NCBI GenBank assembly: GCA_029881855.1
Contig: JAOULU010000027.1
Span: forward strand, 1 to 11,091
Source: Nitrosomonas sp.
Lineage (GTDB): Bacteria > Pseudomonadota > Gammaproteobacteria > Burkholderiales > Nitrosomonadaceae
Length of the DNA: 11,091 bases
Reading direction: 5' to 3'
Shown: positions 1 to 5,032 of the stretch, one piece after another
Layout of the letters: each line of letters opens with the position of its first letter
How positions within the stretch are numbered: position 1 is the stretch's first letter
The notes under the pieces: model-generated
What the model was told of the DNA's origin: nothing
Databases searched by the model: none
Seen by the model: only the letters and a program-made list of their open reading frames with translations
Translations under genes and position numbers: made by a program

Positions 1-376
1 TTGAGTCACCGGAAAAGAAATCGTAAAGTACTAAGCCCACTTTTAATTGCAATCTATTATTGCGGCTATGTGTGAACACGGGGATTCCGAAACGTAGCGG
101 CCATACGAGATGAGGAGCTACCCGTAGTAATATTTGGCGTTCTTTGAGTGATTTTCTAATTAGCTTAAAGTCGTAAGTTTCCAGGTAGCGCAATCCACCA
201 TGAATTAATTTGCTTGAAGCCGAGGAGGTTGCATTTCCCCAGTCTCCTTGTTCAACAATTGCCACTTTGAGACCACGCAAAGTGGCATCATAAGCTGTCC
301 AGGCACCGTATATGCCGCCACCACAAACCAGGAGATCAAATTGCTGATTTTGCAGTAATGAAAAATCTCTTTTCAT
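1..376 (-). CDS. glpD: Aerobic glycerol-3-phosphate dehydrogenase, N-terminal part (cut by window edge)
   Basis: My reading of the reverse strand from the ATG at 376 gives 125 open residues that run off the left edge without a stop. Residues 13-24 carry the FAD-binding Rossmann motif with GGGIYG (19-24), followed by an acidic strand end (E42). The stretch SSASSKLIHGGLRYLE at 51-66 is a hallmark of the GlpD/GlpA family, and RKSLKER plus APHLVWPLRF (74-96) continue the match. The family oxidises sn-glycerol-3-phosphate to dihydroxyacetone phosphate at the inner membrane and passes electrons to quinone. Full-length members have roughly 500 residues, so about three quarters of the gene lies outside. 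Its ATG overlaps the stop of the preceding phosphodiesterase gene (ATGA), which suggests translational coupling. The family is clear. Whether it is GlpD itself or a close FAD-dependent paralogue cannot be settled from the N-terminus. Confidence 0.9.
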   Translation of the reverse strand, partial: MKRDFSLLQNQQFDLLVCGGGIYGAWTAYDATLRGLKVAIVEQGDWGNATSSASSKLIHGGLRYLETYDFKLIRKSLKERQILLRVAPHLVWPLRFGIPVFTHSRNNRLQLKVGLVLYDFFSGDS

Positions 377-1122
377 AGATTACGCATCATCAGCGCTTTG
401 TGTGGATAATCACTGATTAAGATATCAACGTCCAGCTGAAGTGCTTTGTTTATTTCTTCATCACTATTGCAAGTATAAACAGCGATACATTTATTATGAT
501 CGCGTAGCAGGTCAACTATAGCTTGGTTCAATGTTTCAATGGGTAGGCAAAGCCCGTGTAGAAAAGGCTTTGCAGTCAAAATTTGCTGTGCTTCGATTAT
601 GCTTTGCTTTGTCTCAAGATTGTAAATTAGTGGAAATTTTGGGCTGCAATGATGTGCATACACAAGACTGTCAAGATTAAATGAAGAAACGAAAATATGT
701 TGACCGTGATTTTGGCCAATCATATTAAGTGTTTGTTGAATTTTTATTTTATGGCGGGAAACAGGTTCCCAATCTCGGTTCTTAACTTCTATGAGTAGCT
801 GGCAGCGTGAGCGATAGGCAGCAAGAAAGGCTTCTAAAGTCATGAAGCCCGAATTCCCAGATTGCGGGAAACGGAGTGATTTTAATTCATGATAATTAAA
901 ATCATCAACACGTTTATTGGCAAACCCAAGCTTGTTAAGGAAGCGATCGTGCCACAGCACAATTACTTCATCACGACTCAGCTGAGCATCTGTTTCAATC
1001 CCGTCAATGGTGTATGTCAATGCCTTGTCAAAGGCCTCTTGCGTATTTTCCATGGCCTCTGTATTAGCGCCACGATGTGCAAATACCAAACAGTCTTTAG
1101 AACGAGGGTTGGTTGTTGACAT
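373..1122 (-). CDS. Glycerophosphodiester phosphodiesterase (GDPD family, cytoplasmic UgpQ-like)
   Basis: This 249-residue protein has the whole GDPD TIM-barrel signature: HRG at 16-18, ENT at 25-27, ETD at 43-45, WHD at 57-59, a glutamate in IEVKN (E112, K114), SSFN near 146-149, and the closing DVDILISDYP segment. The expected acid/base and metal ligands (H16, E43, D45, H58, E112) are all present. The family hydrolyses glycerophosphodiesters such as glycerophosphoethanolamine to sn-glycerol-3-phosphate and an alcohol, usually with a divalent metal. No signal peptide is visible, so it should act in the cytoplasm, unlike periplasmic GlpQ, and its length fits the UgpQ class. The stop overlaps the start of the glpD-like gene by ATGA, so its product would be the substrate of the next enzyme. 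The ribosome site before the ATG at 1122 is weak. Only 30 bases separate it from the upstream ankyrin gene, so the two may share a transcript. Confidence 0.93.
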   Translation of the reverse strand: MSTTNPRSKDCLVFAHRGANTEAMENTQEAFDKALTYTIDGIETDAQLSRDEVIVLWHDRFLNKLGFANKRVDDFNYHELKSLRFPQSGNSGFMTLEAFLAAYRSRCQLLIEVKNRDWEPVSRHKIKIQQTLNMIGQNHGQHIFVSSFNLDSLVYAHHCSPKFPLIYNLETKQSIIEAQQILTAKPFLHGLCLPIETLNQAIVDLLRDHNKCIAVYTCNSDEEINKALQLDVDILISDYPHKALMMRNL

Positions 1123-1152
1123 ACACTTTCATCCGGAATTCCTGTGCTAGTG

Positions 1153-2316
1153 TTATTCAGATGTTACGGCTTTAAGTAATGCGGTAATTTCCTCATTTTT
1201 AGAAATATCTAGGGCTGTTTTGTCGCTCTTACTCTTTATGTTTGCATTGGCATGCTTTGACAGTAATGTTTCTACTGTATCTATATGACCATGTAGCGCA
1301 GCCCACATTAGCGGCGTAATGCCATCCTCATTTTGCAAATCAATGTTGGCACCTTTGTCTAATAATAATGCAACAGTCTGTGTATGTCCGTTTTGTGCAG
1401 ATAGAATTAGTGGGGTAAAGCCATTCTTAGCTTTATGGTCAATACTGGCGCCATTTTCAATCAGTGTTTCAACAACTTCCGTGTAACCTAGTAAAGCTGC
1501 TAGTGTGAGCGGTGTTGCCTCATTTTTGTCTTTTGAGTCAATTTTAGCGCCCTTGGACAATAATGCATTAACGGTATCGACATGTCCATTCTGGGCAGCG
1601 ATAGAAAGTACAGTTGTTTCATCAGCGGCGATCAAATCAAGTGGTGCATTTTTAGCTAACAGCATCTCAACTATGGCGGTATGCCCGTTACGTGCAGCCA
1701 TATACAGTGCAGTTGTATTGTCTGAGGCTTGTGTATCAATCTGTGCATTTTTTGCCAATAATTTTTCTACAATGCCTGTTCTGCCTTCTAATGCCGCAAT
1801 CATTAAAGCGGTAACATTTTGTTTGGTTTGTAAATTGACATTGGTGCCTTTGGACAGTAATGCTTCAGCAATATCCTCATGCCCACCCTGGGCCGCTAAC
1901 ATGAGTGGGCTGATGCCATCTACAGTTTGGATGTTTAAATCGGCACCTTTAGCCAATAGCGTATTTACCACTGAGGTATGTCCGTGTTTTGCAGCGAGAG
2001 TCAGCGCAGTTGCTTCTCCAGCATTTTTTATATTAGGGTCAGCATCATTTTCCAGTAATATATTGACGATATCTGTATGGCCATATTGGGAAGCGACAAT
2101 CAATGGTGTAAACCCCATTTCATTTTGTAAATTAGGATTAGCGCTTTTAGCTAATAATTCTTTAATGGTGTCCGTTTTACCAGAAAATGCTGCTTTCAGT
2201 AATTCGGTTTGGTCATCTGCAAAACTACTAGTAGCCTGAGTGAGAAAAATTGCTGATACACTGGTAAATAATAAAAATGTACGCGTACAATCGACTAATT
2301 TTTTTATATAATTCAT
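1153..2316 (-). CDS. Exported ankyrin-repeat protein
   Basis: The protein has 387 residues. The N-terminus has a positively charged start, a hydrophobic core (about 13-27) and SSFA/DD as a likely signal peptidase I site after A33, so it should be secreted to the periplasm. The rest is an ankyrin stack: an N-cap at 34-64, nine contiguous repeats of exactly 33 residues from 65 to 361, and a C-cap at 362-387. Repeats follow the consensus TPL..AA..GH...V..LL..GA.... with small variations. No other domain is present, so it is a pure protein-binding scaffold and its partner is unknown. A likely ribosome site (AAGG) lies 8 bases before the ATG. It sits upstream of the GDPD and glpD genes on the same strand and diverges from pgeF. 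A eukaryote-directed effector is possible but not favoured, because a plain Sec signal indicates the periplasm. Confidence 0.9.
   Translation of the reverse strand: MNYIKKLVDCTRTFLLFTSVSAIFLTQATSSFADDQTELLKAAFSGKTDTIKELLAKSANPNLQNEMGFTPLIVASQYGHTDIVNILLENDADPNIKNAGEATALTLAAKHGHTSVVNTLLAKGADLNIQTVDGISPLMLAAQGGHEDIAEALLSKGTNVNLQTKQNVTALMIAALEGRTGIVEKLLAKNAQIDTQASDNTTALYMAARNGHTAIVEMLLAKNAPLDLIAADETTVLSIAAQNGHVDTVNALLSKGAKIDSKDKNEATPLTLAALLGYTEVVETLIENGASIDHKAKNGFTPLILSAQNGHTQTVALLLDKGANIDLQNEDGITPLMWAALHGHIDTVETLLSKHANANIKSKSDKTALDISKNEEITALLKAVTSE
1234..2124 (-). repeat. Nine tandem ankyrin units, 99-bp period
   Basis: Residues 65-361 of the ankyrin protein divide into nine units of 33 residues with no insertions or deletions, that is 9 x 99 bp. 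The units are related at protein level but clearly diverged from each other in DNA, so this is an old coding repeat and not a recent expansion. The DNA periodicity also produces a long open frame on the opposite strand, which I regard as a shadow. Confidence 0.88.
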
Positions 2317-2525
2317 TTATTGAACCTTATCTGGCATTCTTGTTATCTAATTTTTAGAACAAATTTTCTTTCTGGTTGTTTTGCAGGCCCATCAAAAAAA
2401 TTGCCCCAAAACAAAACGCGTATTTTAACCTAGAAACACTGAATATTCGCTTTAATTACTTGATGGTAAGTATTAAGTCCCATATTTATTGAACATAAAA
2501 CTCAGGCAATAGGGTAAGGATAGGC
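2317..2525. promoter_or_regulatory. Divergent intergenic region between the ankyrin gene and pgeF
   Basis: The two flanking genes point away from each other, so both must be transcribed from this 209-bp AT-rich gap or its edges. On the minus strand a TAAAAT -10-like box (2422-2427) is visible but lacks a good -35. On the plus strand TTGATG (2460-2465) followed after 17 bp by TATTTA (2483-2488) is only a weak match. I see no coding sequence, convincing hairpin or clear operator here. The ribosome site for pgeF is AAGGA, 5 bases before its ATG. Confidence 0.4.
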
Positions 2526-3281
2526 ATGAATGATTGGATTATTCCTGATTGGCCAGCGCCTGAAAATGTGAAGGCATTGTTTACAACACGCAACGGTGGT
2601 GTGAGTCGTGGTATTAATGGGGTCTATGCTTCCTTGAATTTAGGCGCTCATGTGAATGATGATTTAACAGATGTCAAACATAATCGGGCTGTGTTAGGTG
2701 ATTACCTGCCACAAGCGCCGAAATGGTTAAAGCAAGTTCATGGCACCTCGTCTGTCTGGATTGAGCATGCAACAGCATCGCCAGAAAGTGACGCGGCATT
2801 GAGTCGTCGGCAAGAATCGGTTTGTGTCGTGATGGTTGCCGATTGTCTGCCAATATTTTTATGTGATACAGCAGGAACAACAGTAGGTGTTGTTCATGCG
2901 GGTTGGCGTGGATTGGCAGGAGGTATCATTGAGCAATCTGTGGCTGAAATGCGTATGGGTGACATGGAGCTTATGGCATGGTTGGGCCCCGCCATTGGTC
3001 CGCATCACTTTGAGGTTGGTGAAGAGGTCTTTGAAGCTTTTGTCAGTCATAGTGAACAAGCTAGAAAGGCTTTTATACCAAAGAGTAGGGATGTTGGCCA
3101 TGAAAAAAAATGGCTGGCTGATATTTTTACTTTAGCGCGTCAACGCTTAAATGCTATGGGTATAAACAAAGTGTATGGTGGAGATATTTGTACTTTTAGT
3201 GATCCTGCACGTTTTTTTTCGTATCGTCGTGATGGTGAAACTGGGCGTATGGCTGCATTAATATGGCTTGAGAAGTCGTAA
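2526..3281 (+). CDS. pgeF: Peptidoglycan editing factor / purine nucleoside phosphorylase family (YfiH/DUF152)
   Basis: This 251-residue protein matches the YfiH ('multicopper polyphenol oxidase') family end to end. Key segments are FTTRNGGVS at 19-27, QVHG with H72, ADC with C107, VVHAGWRG with H124, and the C-terminal FSYRRDGETGRMAALIWL. H72, C107 and H124 are the expected zinc and active-site ligands. In E. coli the protein (PgeF) is known to prevent L-serine from replacing L-alanine in peptidoglycan precursors, and the human homologue FAMIN has purine nucleoside phosphorylase and adenosine deaminase activities. The laccase name is historical. The start at 2526 is supported by an AAGGA ribosome site 5 bases upstream. 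In many gammaproteobacteria the gene follows rluD. Here it stands alone, diverging from the ankyrin gene, with the ZIP gene 68 bases downstream. Confidence 0.94.
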   Translation: MNDWIIPDWPAPENVKALFTTRNGGVSRGINGVYASLNLGAHVNDDLTDVKHNRAVLGDYLPQAPKWLKQVHGTSSVWIEHATASPESDAALSRRQESVCVVMVADCLPIFLCDTAGTTVGVVHAGWRGLAGGIIEQSVAEMRMGDMELMAWLGPAIGPHHFEVGEEVFEAFVSHSEQARKAFIPKSRDVGHEKKWLADIFTLARQRLNAMGINKVYGGDICTFSDPARFFSYRRDGETGRMAALIWLEKS

Positions 3282-3302
3282 CCATATTAACTTATTATTT
3301 TG

Positions 3303-3323
3303 TTGTTTGAACAAGCGTATAAT
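3303..3323 (+). promoter_or_regulatory. Promoter -10 box with adjoining short dyad, upstream of the ZIP gene
   Basis: A perfect TATAAT lies at 3318-3323, followed by CCCGCC, and transcription would begin about 20 bases before the ATG at 3350. The -35 side is poor: TTATTT at 3295-3300 gives a 17-bp spacer. Within the spacer is a short perfect dyad, TTGTT-TG-AACAA (3303-3314), which could be an operator but is short enough to be chance. No Shine-Dalgarno sequence is seen in the AT-rich leader before the ATG. Confidence 0.5.
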
Positions 3324-3349
3324 CCCGCCTTTCTGTTTTAAAAATTTTT

Positions 3350-4147
3350 ATGTCAACGCTTTCTTGGATTATTCTTGCTAGCCTGCTTGGTGGTGTCTTA
3401 AGCTTGTTGGTTGCCGCTATTCTGACGATCAATACACGTGCATCGTGGCTTTCTATGCTGGTTTCTTATGCGATTGGCGCTTTATTAGGCGCTGCATTTC
3501 TGAATACCTTGCCAGAAGCGTTCGAGCTTTCTGAAAACCCGATACAAGTCACGAGCATTGTATTGGTGGGTATTTTGCTGTTTTTCATTCTGGAGAAGCT
3601 GGTATTGTGGCGGCATTGTCATCTAGAAGATTGTGAAGTGCACGACCCAACCCATGCCTTGACCGCAGTACAAGACCATGAGCATGATGATGGCCGCAGC
3701 GGGATGATGATTGTTGTGGGGGATACCTTTCATAATTTTGTAGATGGTATTTTAATCGCCGCCGCTTTTATGGTGGATGTACAGCTTGGTATCGTCACAT
3801 CCATTGCCATTATTGCGCATGAAATTCCTCAAGAAGCAGGCGACTTTGTAATCCTTCTCAATTCAGGCTATACACGCCGTATGGCGTTCCTGATGAATCT
3901 GTTATCTAGCTTTGCTACGTTGGTTGGTGGAGTGCTAGCCTATTTTATGTTGCACAAAATGGATTTCTTAATTTTGCCATTATTAGGTCTGGCCTCAGCG
4001 AGCATGATTTACGTCGCCATGTCAGATTTAATCCCCGGCCTACATAAACGCCCTGAGATCAAGGCAACAATTCAGCAAGTTGCGCTGATTATGTTTGGAA
4101 TTGGTACTATTTGGTTAGTGGGTGATGTTTTTTCACATGGACATTAG
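3350..4147 (+). CDS. ZIP-family divalent metal transporter
   Basis: This is a 265-residue inner-membrane protein with about eight hydrophobic segments. TM4 holds the ZIP signature HNFVDG (H128, N129, D132, G133), and TM5 holds HEIPQEAGD (H157, E158, Q161, E162). These are the residues that form the binuclear metal site in known ZIP proteins. Between TM3 and TM4 lies a His/Asp/Cys-rich loop (about 89-114), typical of metal sensing or delivery in this family, and the protein ends in SHGH. The family carries zinc, and often iron or manganese, into the cytoplasm. The actual metal cannot be read from sequence. The protein resembles the ZIP subgroup with a conserved LNTLPEAFE in TM2 (51-59). It probably has its own promoter (TATAAT at 3318-3323) and may also receive read-through from pgeF. 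The start has no clear ribosome site but fits the N-terminal membrane helix. Confidence 0.92.
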   Translation: MSTLSWIILASLLGGVLSLLVAAILTINTRASWLSMLVSYAIGALLGAAFLNTLPEAFELSENPIQVTSIVLVGILLFFILEKLVLWRHCHLEDCEVHDPTHALTAVQDHEHDDGRSGMMIVVGDTFHNFVDGILIAAAFMVDVQLGIVTSIAIIAHEIPQEAGDFVILLNSGYTRRMAFLMNLLSSFATLVGGVLAYFMLHKMDFLILPLLGLASASMIYVAMSDLIPGLHKRPEIKATIQQVALIMFGIGTIWLVGDVFSHGH

Positions 4148-4305
4148 TATTTTATTCTGATCATACCTTGTTGAATGAAAGATAAAATTTCAAAAAGCTT
4201 GATAAATATCATAGTTGTTATACTTGAATTTTGGCATTATTGTACCGAAGGGTCTGGTAATTGCATTTTAAGTGATTATATAAGCATGAAGTAGGTTTAT
4301 TGTTT

Positions 4306-4325
4306 GTTGTGGTTGCAACGCCAAC
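4306..4325. promoter_or_regulatory. 20-bp imperfect dyad upstream of the outer-membrane protein gene
   Basis: The half-sites GTTGTGGTTG and CAACGCCAAC match as inverted repeats at 8 of 10 positions with no gap, centred 78 bases before the ATG at 4394. Its size and symmetry fit a dimeric regulator site, or a stem in the 5' leader. The remainder of the 246-base gap (4148-4393) has no coding sequence. TATACT (4219-4224) is a possible -10, but its nearest -35-like hexamer, TTGATA (4199-4204), is only 14 bp away, so I cannot fix the promoter. Confidence 0.35.
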
Positions 4326-4380
4326 TCCAGTTCTTAGTTCGTGATCTGATCCTTCTATTTATTTTTTAATGATACATATT

Positions 4381-4386
4381 AGGAGG
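4381..4386 (+). promoter_or_regulatory. Consensus Shine-Dalgarno site (AGGAGG)
   Basis: A full AGGAGG lies 7 bases before the ATG at 4394. It is the strongest ribosome site in the window and indicates high translation of the outer-membrane protein. It also fixes that start. Confidence 0.9.
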
Positions 4387-4393
4387 TTTTATT

Positions 4394-4951
4394 ATGAAGA
4401 TTCGAATTTTGTTATTTACCTGGGTGCTTGCATTCGCAATGATTTCACCGACATTGGCGCAGAAGTCTACGGATTTCGATCGTTCCGGCTTATATTTTGG
4501 CGCGGGAGGGATGTTTGCTGTTGAGACATTTAATAATACGGGTGGACTTAATTTTGACAGTTCACCAGGATACAATTTTCGTCTAGGGTATCGTTTTCAC
4601 CCTAACATTGCGGTGGAAGCCATGTCAGAGCGAGCAGTTGGTTTCGATCTTAAAGGGCTCGGCGGGGAAATTAGTACCTGGACGACTACCCTCAACGGAA
4701 AGTTTTTTGCGCTAACGGGGCAGTTCCAACCCTACGGACTTTTGGGGATAGGCGCCATGCAACTTAAGGATAAAACTCCTGGTCCCTCACTAAATGACTT
4801 CGGCTTTGCCCTACGATACGGTGGCGGCATAGATACCTATATCACCGAAAATTTGGTGTTCAATATGGAAGTTTCTTATGTTCACCCTCAGGGGAATGTT
4901 GATGATATTAATTATGTCGCCTTAGGTGGTGGTATCCAGCTTAGGTTCTAG
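4394..4951 (+). CDS. Small outer-membrane beta-barrel protein (OmpA-like / OMP_b-brl type)
   Basis: The protein has 185 residues. A signal peptide (charged start, hydrophobic 5-17, TLA/QK cleavage after A22) leaves about 163 residues. These alternate in amphipathic strands such as LYFGAGGMFAVETF, YNFRLGYRF, LVFNMEVSYV and YVALGGGIQLRF. The chain ends in an aromatic beta-signal with terminal Phe, as recognised by the BAM complex. Length and strand count suit an eight-stranded barrel of the porin-family 'outer membrane protein beta-barrel' type. Strand GYRFHPNIAVEAM resembles the paired GYRF.PN.A.E motif common to this group. No peptidoglycan-binding OmpA C-domain is present. Function is unknown, and structural, adhesin or small-pore roles are all possible. 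It has a perfect AGGAGG ribosome site and a 246-bp upstream gap, so it is probably transcribed and regulated on its own. It converges with the glycosyltransferase gene. Confidence 0.85.
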   Translation: MKIRILLFTWVLAFAMISPTLAQKSTDFDRSGLYFGAGGMFAVETFNNTGGLNFDSSPGYNFRLGYRFHPNIAVEAMSERAVGFDLKGLGGEISTWTTTLNGKFFALTGQFQPYGLLGIGAMQLKDKTPGPSLNDFGFALRYGGGIDTYITENLVFNMEVSYVHPQGNVDDINYVALGGGIQLRF

Positions 4952-5006
4952 ATTTTAACTTTTGTCTTTAAAACTGGGGTTTGGTTGCGTGAATTATGGG
5001 TAATGT

Positions 5007-5030
5007 TAATACGTAAAGTGGTATGTATTA
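5007..5030. terminator. Possible bidirectional hairpin between convergent genes
   Basis: TAATACGTA (5007-5015) and TATGTATTA (5022-5030) pair at 8 of 9 positions around the loop AAGTGG. It lies in the 81-base gap between the convergent beta-barrel and glycosyltransferase genes, two bases past the latter's stop. The stem is AT-rich and lacks a clean T-run, so it is at best a weak terminator. Confidence 0.3.
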
Positions 5031-5032
5031 TC

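Noticed and set aside
1234..2124. Regularly spaced DNA repeats that might suggest a CRISPR-like array
   Set aside because: The units are coding, diverged in DNA and exactly 99 bp with no conserved repeat separated by unique spacers.
1505..2239. Long plus-strand open frame (244 codons) opposite the ankyrin gene
   Set aside because: It follows the 99-bp ankyrin periodicity, resembles no family and has no ribosome site. The minus-strand protein explains the sequence fully.
4199..4224. TTGATA and TATACT as a promoter for the beta-barrel gene
   Set aside because: Both hexamers are good, but the spacer is only 14 bp, which is too short for a normal sigma-70 promoter.
4231..4245. Sigma-54-like TTGGCATTATTGTACC
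   Set aside because: The required GC at the -12 element is missing, so the resemblance stops at the GG half.
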